In this document: positions 17,789 to 26,054 of the stretch, one piece after another
Position numbering within the stretch: position 1 is the first letter of the stretch
Layout: each line of letters starts with the position of its first letter
Assembly: GCA_003151825.1 (NCBI GenBank)
Contig: PLYO01000027.1
Location: 1 to 46,757, forward strand
Length of the DNA: 46,757 nt
Direction: 5' to 3'
Origin: Ignavibacteriota bacterium
GTDB taxonomy: Bacteria > Bacteroidota > Ignavibacteria > Palsa-1295
Made by a program: the position numbers and the translations under genes
The notes under the pieces: model-generated
Database searches by the model: none
Told to the model about the DNA's origin: nothing
What the model saw: the letters and a program-made list of their open reading frames with translations, nothing else

Positions 17789-18634
17789 TTATCCAAACCT
17801 TCCCGTGATATAATCTTCGGTTTGCTTTTTCTTTGGATTGGTAAAAATATCGCGCGTGTCGCCGGCCTCGATGAGATCGCCCATGTAAAAGAAGGCGGTC
17901 ACGTCGCTGACGCGCGCGGCTTGCTGCATGTTGTGCGTGACGATAACGATCGTATAGTTCTCTTTAAGCTGAAAAATCAGTTCCTCGATTTTGGCGGTCG
18001 AAATCGGATCGAGCGCGCTGGCAGGCTCATCCATGAGCAGCACCTCCGGCTCGACGGCGAGCGCGCGCGCAATGCACAGCCGCTGCTGCTGACCGCCGGA
18101 AAGTCCCATCGCGCTGTGGTGCAAACGGTCTTTCACTTCCTCCCACAAAGCGGCTTGAATCAAACTTTTTTCGACGATCTCGTTCAGCCGGTTTTTTTGC
18201 CGGATGCCCATTACTTTCGGGCCATACGCGATATTTTCCCAAATAGATTTGGGGAACGGATTCGATTTTTGAAAGACCATTCCCACGCGCTTGCGAAGAT
18301 CGACCACGTCTAAACCTTTTTGATAAATATCGATTCCGTCGATATGCACATTTCCCGTGATGCGCACGCCGGCGATGAGATCGTTCATGCGGTTAAGCGT
18401 CCGCAAATACGTTGACTTGCCGCAGCCGGATGGTCCGATAAACGCCGTCACTTGCCGCTCGGCAATATCGAGTGAGATAGCGCGGAGCGCTTGCTTCGTG
18501 CCATAAAAGAGATTGAGATCGCGCGAGACAATCTTATTTGGCGTCATTCGAGCAGCTTGATTCGATACTTCCGGCATACGAACAAGATTTTTCGCTTCTT
18601 CAATGATTCGTCGTTCCGCAACTTCCGCGTCCAT
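17789..18634 (-). CDS. pstB: Phosphate ABC transporter ATP-binding protein
   Basis: This is the ATPase subunit of the high-affinity phosphate importer PstSCAB. It has 281 residues with Walker [10 protein letters not shown], signature LSGGQQQR, Walker [13 protein letters not shown], and the PstB-specific [11 protein letters not shown] and [19 protein letters not shown]. About 35 extra N-terminal residues precede the usual start. An in-frame ATG gives [16 protein letters not shown] (residue 30), which would be the classical N-terminus. No pstS, pstC or pstA lies in the window, so the rest of the transporter must be encoded elsewhere. It is divergent from phoB across a 189-bp intergenic region with Pho-box-like repeats. 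Confidence 0.96.
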   Translation of the reverse strand: MDAEVAERRIIEEAKNLVRMPEVSNQAARMTPNKIVSRDLNLFYGTKQALRAISLDIAERQVTAFIGPSGCGKSTYLRTLNRMNDLIAGVRITGNVHIDGIDIYQKGLDVVDLRKRVGMVFQKSNPFPKSIWENIAYGPKVMGIRQKNRLNEIVEKSLIQAALWEEVKDRLHHSAMGLSGGQQQRLCIARALAVEPEVLLMDEPASALDPISTAKIEELIFQLKENYTIVIVTHNMQQAARVSDVTAFFYMGDLIEAGDTRDIFTNPKKKQTEDYITGRFG

Positions 18635-18690
18635 AGCTGATAGAAAAGGAAAATTATTCTCAAGCTAAACAAAGGGCTTGGCGAAAATGT

Positions 18691-18730
18691 CTGTCATGCT
18701 ATGGTTATCTCTGTGTTATTAAATTGTTAC
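18691..18730. promoter_or_regulatory. Pho-box-like direct repeats between pstB and phoB
   Basis: Four 7-mers start exactly 11 bp apart: CTGTCAT (18691), TGGTTAT (18702), GTGTTAT (18713) and TTGTTAC (18724). The first is identical to the classical Pho-box half site, and the 7+4 spacing is that of PhoB binding sites. The site lies 57 bp before pstB and 94 bp before phoB, so a PhoB dimer array here could control both directions. Direct observation covers the spacing; binding is inferred. Confidence 0.6.
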
Positions 18731-18823
18731 GCATGTTTCCCGCGCGTAAGTAAGCCATTAAGAAATAGTAAAACCGCACAAATACAAGCACTTAGCGAGA
18801 CGATCTTCTGTTAGGCCGTTTCG

Positions 18824-19519
18824 ATGACAAAAACCATCCTCATCGCCGACGACGAGCAGGACATCCGCGACATGCTCGCCTATAACCTCACCCGCGAAGG
18901 CTTTGCCGTCGAAACCGCCGCGAACGGGAAGGAAGCAATTGAAAAAATGGAGAAAACCCCAGTCGCGCTGGTTGTTCTCGATATTATGATGCCGGAAATG
19001 GATGGCTTCGAAGCCTGCCGGGCCATTCGCGCAAATCCCAAAACGGCCAATACGCCCGTCTTGTTTCTCACGGCCCGTGCGGGGGAAGTCGATCAAATCG
19101 TCTCGCTCGAATTGGGCGCGGATGACTACGTGCAAAAGCCTGTTTCGCCGCGCGTATTGGTGGCGCGCGTGAAATCACTCTTGCGGCGTTTCGACCGCGC
19201 GGAGAAAACGCCGGCTGCCCAAAATGAGAAGATTGTTTCGCCAGGCGTGAAGATCGACCGCGGCGAGTACAAAGTCTTTGTCAATGAGAAAGAGACGTTC
19301 TTTCCTCGGAAGGAATTCGAACTGCTCTTTTTTTTAGCGGCGCATCCGGGACGGATTTATAAGCGCGAAACGTTACTCGATGAAGTCTGGGGCCGCGATA
19401 CCTTTGTCGTCGAGCGGACGGTGGATGTTCACATTTTCAAAGTCCGTGAAAAACTTGGAGACTACGGCAAGCGCATCGAGACGGTGAAGGGCGTCGGCTA
19501 CCGCTACATGTTGGAATAA
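18824..19519 (+). CDS. phoB: PhoB-like response regulator
   Basis: This OmpR/PhoB-family response regulator has 231 residues. The receiver domain has acidic pocket D10-D11 (IADDEQD), phosphoacceptor D53 (VVLDIMMPEMDG), T82 (LFLTARAG) and K105 (DDYVQKPVSP). The C-terminal winged helix carries FPRKEFELLFFLAAHPGR and VVERTVDVHIFKVREKL. It is followed 21 bases later by a histidine kinase. With pstB and phoU adjacent it is most likely the phosphate-starvation regulator, acting on the repeats upstream of its own gene. Confidence 0.9.
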   Translation: MTKTILIADDEQDIRDMLAYNLTREGFAVETAANGKEAIEKMEKTPVALVVLDIMMPEMDGFEACRAIRANPKTANTPVLFLTARAGEVDQIVSLELGADDYVQKPVSPRVLVARVKSLLRRFDRAEKTPAAQNEKIVSPGVKIDRGEYKVFVNEKETFFPRKEFELLFFLAAHPGRIYKRETLLDEVWGRDTFVVERTVDVHIFKVREKLGDYGKRIETVKGVGYRYMLE

Positions 19520-19540
19520 AAAGAGTTTGGAATAAACATA

Positions 19541-20599
19541 GTGCCATCGCTTCGCGCCCAGGCTGCGGCCTTCCCGATTGTTCTCGTCCTGATCGTTCTT
19601 GCGCTTGCTGATTTTGCGATATGGATGGCCGCGCCATCCGTATTGCCGATCGTGGTTTGGATGTCGGTTGTCGTTCTGCTCCTTTTTTCTTTTCTCAGCC
19701 TTTGGTATTCCGGACGCCTCGTTCGGCCCATCCGGGAACTCATGCCGACCGTCGATACAAAGGGACACCTCGAATTTCGCAGCACGTCCTCGGCAGTGGC
19801 ACCGCCGGAAGAATTACGCGCACTTTCAGATGTAATCGATCAAATCGCCGAGAAGCAAGGCCGCGACGAACAAGCACGGCAAAAGCTCGAACGAGTTCGC
19901 AGCGAATTTCTTGCAAATGTTTCCCACGAGCTTCGCACACCGATTTTTGCCGTACAAGGATTTATCGAGACGTTATTGGACGGCGCGGTCGATGACCCGG
20001 TCGTCAACCGCGACTTTCTCTACCGCGCTCGTTTGCAGGCCGAACGGCTGAACAATTTGCTCAACGATCTCATCGACATTTCTCGCATCGAGAGTGGCGA
20101 GATGCGCATGAGTTTTCGCATGTTCGATATCCAACCGTTCCTGCGCGATTTCACAAGTGAAATGCAGCCGCTTGCCCATGCAAAAAATATCGAATTGTAT
20201 TTTACCGGCAATGTCCTGCCACACCATGAAGTGAATGTCTATGCTGATAAAGAGCGCGTTAAGCAAGTCCTGATTAATCTCGTAGATAACGCGATCAAAT
20301 ATTCGGAAAACAGCGGCTCGATCAAAATCGAACTGATGAATGCGGAGCCAACGCCGGATGAACTTACCATTCGAGTGGTCGATACCGGCGTCGGTATCGC
20401 GCCGGAACACTTGCCGCGCTTATTCGAGCGTTTTTACCGCGTCGATAAAGGCCGCGCGCGCTCCTCGCCGGGGGGGACGGGACTTGGCCTTGCCATCGTC
20501 AAACATATCACCGAGGCCCACCACGGCAAGATCAACGTGACGAGCGAAACCGGGAAGGGCAGTACGTTCCAATTTACGCTCCGGAAGGAGCCGTTTTGA
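19541..20599 (+). CDS. phoR: PhoR-like sensor histidine kinase
   Basis: This 352-residue membrane kinase starts at GTG. Two hydrophobic helices (about 10-30 and 35-55) with almost no periplasmic loop are followed by a HAMP-like linker. Then come the dimerisation domain with H129 (NVSHELRTP), the N-box VDNAIKYSEN, G1 DTGVGI, a FERFYRVD F-box and G2 GTGLGLAI. The tiny sensor loop matches PhoR kinases that sense phosphate through PstSCAB-PhoU and not directly. No PAS domain is evident, so it is shorter than many PhoR proteins. It is co-transcribed with phoB. Confidence 0.88.
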   Translation: MPSLRAQAAAFPIVLVLIVLALADFAIWMAAPSVLPIVVWMSVVVLLLFSFLSLWYSGRLVRPIRELMPTVDTKGHLEFRSTSSAVAPPEELRALSDVIDQIAEKQGRDEQARQKLERVRSEFLANVSHELRTPIFAVQGFIETLLDGAVDDPVVNRDFLYRARLQAERLNNLLNDLIDISRIESGEMRMSFRMFDIQPFLRDFTSEMQPLAHAKNIELYFTGNVLPHHEVNVYADKERVKQVLINLVDNAIKYSENSGSIKIELMNAEPTPDELTIRVVDTGVGIAPEHLPRLFERFYRVDKGRARSSPGGTGLGLAIVKHITEAHHGKINVTSETGKGSTFQFTLRKEPF

Positions 20600-20620
20600 G
20601 GTTGCGGCGGTTTTGAGGGA

Positions 20621-20860
20621 ATGCCAACTGTTCTTCGAATCAACGGGTATAGGTTCTCGTTCTTTGCGGCGGATCGCGATGAGCCTCGGCACGTTCATGT
20701 TTCGAAAGGGGATGGGCTGGCTAAGTTCTGGCTCGAACCGATTGAGGTGCAATCCTCCGTTGGATTTACTCGGCCGCAACTTCGGTTTATAGAGCGAACG
20801 ATACGAGACAATCACTCAAAATTAATTCAGGACTGGAATGACTACTTTGCAAAACGCTGA
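20621..20860 (+). CDS. DUF4160 protein, candidate toxin-antitoxin component
   Basis: This 79-residue protein carries the DUF4160 signature: PTVLRINGYRFSFFAADR followed by EPRHVHVSKGDGLAKFWLEP. It ends with IRDNHSKLIQDWNDYF. The gene overlaps the following DUF2442 gene by 23 bases. DUF4160 and DUF2442 genes occur together in many bacteria and are annotated as a putative toxin-antitoxin pair. No biochemical activity is visible in the sequence. It follows phoR by 21 bases but is not functionally related as far as can be seen. Confidence 0.85.
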   Translation: MPTVLRINGYRFSFFAADRDEPRHVHVSKGDGLAKFWLEPIEVQSSVGFTRPQLRFIERTIRDNHSKLIQDWNDYFAKR

Positions 20861-21215
20861 ACCGCGTGCTACGGAGCTCGCATTTCGCGGCGACTCTCTT
20901 GAAGTGCATCTCGACGATGGACGGGTTCTTAGTGTGCCGCTGGACTGGTATCCTCGTCTCGAACGCGCTACCCCTCAGCAGCGAAAGAATTTTCAGTGGC
21001 TTGGCAAGGGGCTGGCGATGCACTGGCCAGATATTGATGAAGACATATCCGTTGAAGGGTTATTGCGTGGTCTGCGTGCTCCGCGCAGCAAAGCTTACTT
21101 AGAAGGATGGTCCGAAGATTCACTTCGCCGGCGCGCCGAAATCGAAGCTAAATACCGTACTAAACATGCCTCGCTTCGAACCCCGCGCAATAAAACGGCA
21201 AAAGCAAAACATTAG
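20838..21215 (+). CDS. DUF2442 protein, partner of DUF4160
   Basis: This 125-residue protein has the DUF2442 core: LEVHLDDGRVLSVPLDWYPR, then QRKNFQWLGKGLAMHWPDID and EDISVEGLLRG. A basic C-terminal tail (RAEIEAKYRTKHASLR and on, rich in K and R) could bind nucleic acid. It overlaps the DUF4160 gene by 23 bases, which implies coupled translation. The role as antitoxin or DNA-binding partner is inferred from the recurrent pairing. Confidence 0.85.
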   Translation: MTTLQNAEPRATELAFRGDSLEVHLDDGRVLSVPLDWYPRLERATPQQRKNFQWLGKGLAMHWPDIDEDISVEGLLRGLRAPRSKAYLEGWSEDSLRRRAEIEAKYRTKHASLRTPRNKTAKAKH

Positions 21216-21221
21216 ATTTAG

Positions 21222-21947
21222 ATGGCGAAAAAAATATTTTATGCTCCCGACGAACCCGCCCCCGTCTTCGATGGATTTCAGAAGGAGATGTTCAAATTTC
21301 TTCATGGGCTGAAGAAGAATAACAATAAGGCCTGGTTCGAAGCGCACCGCGAGGATTACGAACATTATTTACGCGAGCCATCGAAAGCCCTTGCCGCCCG
21401 GATGGGAGCATATTTTCGCGAGCACAACATGCCGGTCACGGGCAATGCGAAGACATCGCTTTTTCGCATCAATAGGGATATTCGTTTTAGCGCGGATAAA
21501 TTTCCCTACAAAACGCATATTGGATTATCGTTCCCACTCGAAAACACAAAGAAAGAAGAATGGTGCGGTTACTACATGGGCTTCGATCCCACAAAAACGG
21601 GGAAGGGCGTGAGCGTCTTTGCCGGTGGGGGAGTATGGATGCCAATCCCTCCGCATCTCAAAAAAATTCGTTCGAAAATTGCAGCGAAGCACAAAGAACT
21701 CAATAAAATCCTGAACCAGTCAAGTTTTAAGAAAATTTACCCTAAGGGATTGACGGGAGAATCATTGAAGCGCATTCCGCAAGGATACAGCGAAGACCAC
21801 CCCGCTGCGAAATATCTTAAAATGAAAAGTTTCCTCTTCGGCTGCGATTTAAAAGAAAGCGATCTCTTAACGGATGATTTGCCGGAAGTCTTAGGAAAGA
21901 TTTTTCTGGCCGGGCTGCCATTAGCTCAATTTTTAGGAAAAGCTTGA
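21222..21947 (+). CDS. DUF2461 (TIGR02453) family protein
   Basis: This 241-residue protein is a clear DUF2461 member: FDGFQKEMFKFLHGLKKNNN and KAWFEAHREDYE, then KTSLFRINRDIRFSADKFPY and KTHIGLSF. The function of the family is unknown. It is widespread in Bacteroidota and Actinomycetota and has no known catalytic motif. There is no signal peptide. It starts six bases after the DUF2442 stop, so it may share that transcript. Confidence 0.93.
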   Translation: MAKKIFYAPDEPAPVFDGFQKEMFKFLHGLKKNNNKAWFEAHREDYEHYLREPSKALAARMGAYFREHNMPVTGNAKTSLFRINRDIRFSADKFPYKTHIGLSFPLENTKKEEWCGYYMGFDPTKTGKGVSVFAGGGVWMPIPPHLKKIRSKIAAKHKELNKILNQSSFKKIYPKGLTGESLKRIPQGYSEDHPAAKYLKMKSFLFGCDLKESDLLTDDLPEVLGKIFLAGLPLAQFLGKA

Positions 21948-21964
21948 TTTCTAAATCGGAAAAA

Positions 21965-22040
21965 GGGACAAAAAGGACTCAAAAGACCTAAGATTAACTA
22001 CGAGACGTAGAACTTTTGGTCGTTTAAGTCGTTTTTGTCT
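21965..22040. repeat. Left flanking array of four-helix-bundle gene 1
   Basis: Units of about nine bases (GGGACAAAAAGGACTCAAAA, GACC) run into AGAACTTTTGGTCGTTTAAG and TCGTTTTTGTC, forming an imperfect hairpin. The last 32 bases (22009-22040) recur almost exactly at 22681-22712 on the other side of the gene, in the same orientation. Confidence 0.7.
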
Positions 22041-22058
22041 TTTAAATTACCATTAACG

Positions 22059-22661
22059 ATGAGCGAAAAATTTATCCCGCCCCACGGCGGCTATCAGAAG
22101 CTGCTCTCTTACCAGAAAGCGGAAATCGTTTATGATGCAAGCGTCCGGTTTTGCGAGAGATTTTTCAATAAACGAGATCGCACGGTCGATCAGATGGTTC
22201 AGGCCGCTCGATCGGGCAAACAAAACATTATCGAAGGCAGCATGGCGTCGGGTACTTCGAAGGAAACGGAAATCAAACTTACCAATGTTGCGCGTGCAAG
22301 TTTAGAAGAATTGTTAGCCGATTACCGGGATTTTCTTCGCCTTCGAGGAATCGCGGAATGGCCGAAAGACCACCCATTCGTCAAGCGCCTGCAAACACTC
22401 AACCGCCAAGTCGATGCCACCTACGAAACGTTCAAGAAGGCCGTCGAGCATCCCGACCCTGCTATTTGCGCTAATGCTATTATCGGCATGATTAAAGTGA
22501 CGAACTATCTGCTCGACCGGCAGCTTCGAAAACTTGAAGAGGATTTCGTCAAAGAAGGCGGCTTGCGGGAGCGCATGACCCAAGCCCGCCTTACGGAGCG
22601 CGGGAAGCAAAATCGCGGGCGCCTAAGGGACGAAAAAGACAACAATGACCCAAAAGACTAA
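22059..22661 (+). CDS. Four-helix-bundle protein 1, within flanking direct repeats
   Basis: This protein of 200 residues belongs to the four-helix-bundle family related to the S23/IVP proteins encoded in 23S rRNA intervening sequences. LLSYQKAEIVYDASVRFCER is followed by QAARSGKQNIIEGSMA, close to the family's helix-2 signature, then KLTNVARASLEELLADYRDF. Homologues are also accessory proteins (Avd) of diversity-generating retroelements, but no reverse transcriptase or variable repeat is here. The ATG at 22059 is chosen over an upstream TTG at 22035 inside the repeat. The C-terminal residues RDEKDNNDPKD and the stop are encoded by the right flanking array, so gene and array are physically one unit. 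Confidence 0.85.
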   Translation: MSEKFIPPHGGYQKLLSYQKAEIVYDASVRFCERFFNKRDRTVDQMVQAARSGKQNIIEGSMASGTSKETEIKLTNVARASLEELLADYRDFLRLRGIAEWPKDHPFVKRLQTLNRQVDATYETFKKAVEHPDPAICANAIIGMIKVTNYLLDRQLRKLEEDFVKEGGLRERMTQARLTERGKQNRGRLRDEKDNNDPKD

Positions 22662-22712
22662 TCTGCAAAAAGCAAATAGAAGAACTTTTGGTCGCTTTAG
22701 TCGTTTTTGTCC
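22628..22712. repeat. Right flanking array of four-helix-bundle gene 1
   Basis: GGGACGAAAAAGACAACAAT, GACCCAAAAGAC and then AGAACTTTTGGTCGCTTTAG, TCGTTTTTGTCC mirror the left array in order, so the gene lies between direct repeats, each of which can fold into a hairpin. The gene's stop codon is inside. Confidence 0.7.
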
Positions 22713-22840
22713 TTATATCAGCCCATAATACAATCTCCGGGAACATAACCCCCTCCTAAAGTTTTACTGCACTTGCATTTTTGAAGGCTGAACCTTCCAA
22801 GACCCGAAATTATCGTTTTTCATAAAGATTTTCCTATTAC

Positions 22841-24856
22841 GTGAGAAAAAACCGCGCGAAAATTATCATTATCCTGCTCTGCATTATCGGAGCAGTGTAT
22901 GCGCTTTATCCAACCTATCGCTCGCAGCAGCTTAAGGGCGATCTCGACCGCTTCGGTAAAAGCTCGCAAGACTCGGTTAAACGAGAGGCTTGGAAGACCG
23001 CGAACGGCGAAGACCTCAAAGACGCCAACGCCAAGGCGATCAAGCTCGGACTCGATCTTCGAGGCGGCATTTACGTCACAATGGAAGTCGATGTCCTGAA
23101 ATTTATCGACGAGCAGGCGCTGCAAAAAGACGATCTTTTCGAGCAAGTCATGGCCGCTACGGAAAAAGACGAGGCGACGAGCGAAGACCCCGTCGTTCCG
23201 CTGTTCGTCAAGCATTTCAATGAGATTGCCAAACCCAAAGGCAAATCGCTTGCTAATTATTTCTATTTTAGCGAGGCCGGCGCCGGCGATGACCCCGCCA
23301 TTCAAGCCGCTCTGCAAAAAGGCGTGGATGAAGCGGTCGATCGTGCCATCGAGATTATCCGCAACCGCGTCGATCAATTTGGGCTGACCGAGCCGACCAT
23401 CCAAAAAGAAGGCTCGCGCCGCATCATCATCGAGCTTCCCGGCGTTGGCGATCCCACGCAAGTTCATCAACTTTTGCAAGGAACGGCGCAGCTCGAATTC
23501 CGCCTGCTGAAAGAGCCTGAAGTCGTCAAACGCGTGCTCGACCGCATCGATCGGCATCTAAGCGGCGATACCGCCCTTGCCAGGCTCGAAAAAGTCGATA
23601 CCGCAAAAGCGGATACTGCGAAGGCCAGCGCGCCTGCGACCGATACTGCTAAGACCGCAGCCGTTGCCGATACCACAAAGAAGGATTCTACCGCTAATGC
23701 GACCACGGCTCATCTCAGCCCGGAAGATTCCGCGCATCGCGCCGATTCCATTGCGGAAATTGGAATGTCCCAGGAGCAAAAGTATGCGCATTTCGTAAAG
23801 ACGCATCCGTTTACTTCCATTCTCCAGAAAGGCATGTCGCGCGAAGGCAACGATATTTATGTCACGGAATCCGACCGCGCGCTGCTCAAAAGCATTCTCA
23901 GCCGTCCGGACGTAAAGGCGATTTACTCCGACGAGATGGCCTTCATGTTCAGCCGCCCGCTGCCGACCACAAAGGCGAACGAGAATATCTATGAGGTATA
24001 TTTCCTGAACAGCCAGCCGGAACTTACCGGCAAAGTCATTACGGACGCGCGCTCGGACATCGATCCCACGTCCGGCAAGCCGGAAGTCACGATGCAAATG
24101 GACGACGACGGCACCCGCGTATGGCGCCGCGTAACAAAAGCGAGCATTGGCAAGAAGGTCGCGATTGTCCTCGATAGCGTCGTCTATTCCGCGCCGGTCG
24201 TGAACGGCGAAATCCCGAACGGAAACTCGCAGATTACCGGCACGGGGGACATGAACGAAGCCAATTTGCTCAAAATTGTCCTGAAAGCCGGCGCTTTACC
24301 CGCGCCGGTTAAAATCATACAGGAATCGGTAGTAGGGCCATCGCTTGGAGCGGATTCGATTGCGAAGGGGACAGCATCCATCATCTGGAGTCTTTTAGTG
24401 GTCGTTCTTTTCATGGGATTTTATTACGTTACGGGCGGCGTCGTTGCCGATCTTGCCGTGATGATAAACTTGCTGTTCACGGCGGCGGTGCTCGCCACGT
24501 TTGGCGCGACGCTGACGCTGCCCGGCATGGCGGGATTAGTGCTGACGGTCGGCATTGCGGTCGATGCGAACGTGCTGATCTATGAGCGCATCCGAGAGGA
24601 ATTATCGCTCGGAAAATCGCTCAAGCTCGCAATGGACGATGGCTACCATCGCGCCTTCGCGCCAATTTTTGACGGCCACTTGACAGCATTTTTCTCCGGA
24701 GTTATTCTCTATGCATTTGGAACGGGAACCGTGCAAGGTTTTGCGGTGACGCTGATGATCGGCGTATCGGCTTCGCTCTTTACGGCGATTATCATCACCC
24801 GCGTGATTTTCGATCTTATCATGGAGCGAAATCCGGAACTCATTAAATTTGGGTAA
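22841..24856 (+). CDS. secD: Protein translocase subunit SecD
   Basis: SecD works with SecF to pull exported proteins across the inner membrane using the proton gradient. It has 671 residues with one N-terminal membrane helix (about 6-22), then the P1 head beginning GLDLRGGIYVTMEVD. A pair of SecD/SecF GG-type motifs follows, then five C-terminal helices with GLVLTVGIAVDANVLIYERI. An insert of about 60 residues around 245-305 is a low-complexity Asp/Thr/Ala/Lys tract (repeated VDTAKADTAK-like units) absent from most SecD proteins. Translation starts at GTG. secF follows 93 bases later. Confidence 0.96.
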   Translation: MRKNRAKIIIILLCIIGAVYALYPTYRSQQLKGDLDRFGKSSQDSVKREAWKTANGEDLKDANAKAIKLGLDLRGGIYVTMEVDVLKFIDEQALQKDDLFEQVMAATEKDEATSEDPVVPLFVKHFNEIAKPKGKSLANYFYFSEAGAGDDPAIQAALQKGVDEAVDRAIEIIRNRVDQFGLTEPTIQKEGSRRIIIELPGVGDPTQVHQLLQGTAQLEFRLLKEPEVVKRVLDRIDRHLSGDTALARLEKVDTAKADTAKASAPATDTAKTAAVADTTKKDSTANATTAHLSPEDSAHRADSIAEIGMSQEQKYAHFVKTHPFTSILQKGMSREGNDIYVTESDRALLKSILSRPDVKAIYSDEMAFMFSRPLPTTKANENIYEVYFLNSQPELTGKVITDARSDIDPTSGKPEVTMQMDDDGTRVWRRVTKASIGKKVAIVLDSVVYSAPVVNGEIPNGNSQITGTGDMNEANLLKIVLKAGALPAPVKIIQESVVGPSLGADSIAKGTASIIWSLLVVVLFMGFYYVTGGVVADLAVMINLLFTAAVLATFGATLTLPGMAGLVLTVGIAVDANVLIYERIREELSLGKSLKLAMDDGYHRAFAPIFDGHLTAFFSGVILYAFGTGTVQGFAVTLMIGVSASLFTAIIITRVIFDLIMERNPELIKFG

Positions 24857-24917
24857 TCGCATTGGGGAAACGCAGGCTGGAAGCACTGCGCCACGCGATA
24901 CCCTTAGCATGATCGAA

Positions 24918-24945
24918 ACTTAGCACTTTAGCACTTAGCACTTTT
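24918..24945. repeat. TTAGCAC array between secD and secF
   Basis: Three to four copies of a TTAGCAC(T) unit end five bases before the secF start codon. The same unit builds the arrays at 29001-29079, 34181-34211 and 34668-34702. Confidence 0.7.
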
Positions 24946-24949
24946 TGTA

Positions 24950-25933
24950 ATGCATTTTTTTCGTAAAACATCAATCGATTTCATCGGCAAGCGCCGAACG
25001 TGGTACTTCGTTTCTTCCTTTATCACGTTGGCGGGTATCGTGTGGGCGCTCTTTCGCGGCGTGGAATATGGCATCGACTTTGCCGGTGGCACCGAGGTGC
25101 AGCTTCTATTCCAAAAGAATGTGAGCATCGAAGACGTGCGCGGCGCGCTCGATAAGGCTGCCATTCGTGGCGCGGAAGTAAAATATTATGGTACGGACGA
25201 ATCCGGCGTGCTCGTACGCGTGCGTGAAGGCGCGCAAGGCGCGCAGGCCGGAAGCGAAGCGACAAAGAAGGTGCTCGATGCCATGGCAACAGGCTTTCAG
25301 GGCAACAAGGCACAACTCATGCAGGAGCAGCACATTGGGCCGAAGATCGGCGCGGAACTGCGCTCAAAAGCTTTTTTGGCCGTCTTTTTTACGTGTGTCG
25401 TCATTCTGATTTATCTCACGTTCCGGTTTCGGTTCGTGTATGGATTGGGCGCGGTCATCGCCATTGTGCATGATGTGCTCGTGGCGTTTGCGTTCGCGGT
25501 TATCTGCAATGGGTTGGTTCCGTGGCTCAATCTCGAAATGAATTCCACGCTGCTTGCCGCGTTTCTGACCATCGTTGGGTTCTCCGTCAACGACACCGTC
25601 ATCATCTTCGACCGCATCCGCGAAGACCAGCGCAAATACAAAGGCCAGACCCTGAAAGAAATTATGAACCGCGCCATCAACGAAACGCTGCCGCGAACGA
25701 TCATCACGTCCGGCACGGTGTTTTTGACGCTGCTCGTTTTATTTATCTGGGGTGGGGAAGTGCTGCGCGGATTTGCATTCACAATGCTCATCGGCGTTAT
25801 CACGGGGACGTATTCTTCCATTTTTGTCGCATCGGCCATTGCATTCGACTGGCTCGAACGCGATAAAGCAAAGCCCGCAACCGCCACAACCCGAAGGCAG
25901 GCTGCCACGAAGCGCGTTCCGGCAACAGCATAA
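24950..25933 (+). CDS. secF: Protein translocase subunit SecF
   Basis: SecF is the partner of SecD in the Sec accessory complex. It has 327 residues. The N-terminus IDFIGKRRTWYFVSSFI leads into helix 1, followed by VEYGIDFAGGTEVQLLF (the FxGG motif). Helices 2-6 follow with GFSVNDTVIIFDRIRED and NRAINETLPRTIITS. A basic, Thr/Ala-rich tail closes the protein. It is co-transcribed with secD across a short TTAGCAC array. A large palindrome (25948-26027) begins 14 bases after the stop. Confidence 0.97.
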   Translation: MHFFRKTSIDFIGKRRTWYFVSSFITLAGIVWALFRGVEYGIDFAGGTEVQLLFQKNVSIEDVRGALDKAAIRGAEVKYYGTDESGVLVRVREGAQGAQAGSEATKKVLDAMATGFQGNKAQLMQEQHIGPKIGAELRSKAFLAVFFTCVVILIYLTFRFRFVYGLGAVIAIVHDVLVAFAFAVICNGLVPWLNLEMNSTLLAAFLTIVGFSVNDTVIIFDRIREDQRKYKGQTLKEIMNRAINETLPRTIITSGTVFLTLLVLFIWGGEVLRGFAFTMLIGVITGTYSSIFVASAIAFDWLERDKAKPATATTRRQAATKRVPATA

Positions 25934-25947
25934 AAGGCATTTTTAAT

Positions 25948-26027
25948 GTCATTCCCGCGAAAGCGGGAATCCAGTTTTCGAGTTACCGGAATCTCGCGGT
26001 CTGGATTCCCGCTTTCGCGGGAATGAC
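25948..26027. mobile_element. GTCATTCCCGCG palindromic element, copy 1
   Basis: Perfect 27-bp terminal inverted repeats run 25948-25974 and 26001-26027, each containing an internal CCCGCGAAAGCGGG palindrome. The 26-bp centre is shared with copy 2 at 27901-27980. Elements of this sequence are common non-coding repeats in bacteria; the reverse frame gives the spurious CHSRESGNP peptide. It probably also serves as the secDF transcript end. Confidence 0.8.
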
Positions 26028-26054
26028 AAATAAGGTTCATAGCGTTTCTAAAAA

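Noticed and set aside
17554..17796. 80-codon frame between pstB and phoU
   Set aside because: It translates the 130-bp palindromic element (CHSERSKSSRSEDL-type peptide) and the adjacent array.
19373..19768. Antisense open frames across phoB/phoR and across guaA, SecD and polysaccharide genes
   Set aside because: They are opposite-frame shadows of clearly recognised proteins, rich in Arg/Ser/Pro and without family motifs.
22059..22661. Diversity-generating retroelement suggested by the Avd-like four-helix-bundle protein
   Set aside because: No reverse transcriptase, template repeat or variable repeat was found nearby; flanking repeats are short arrays.
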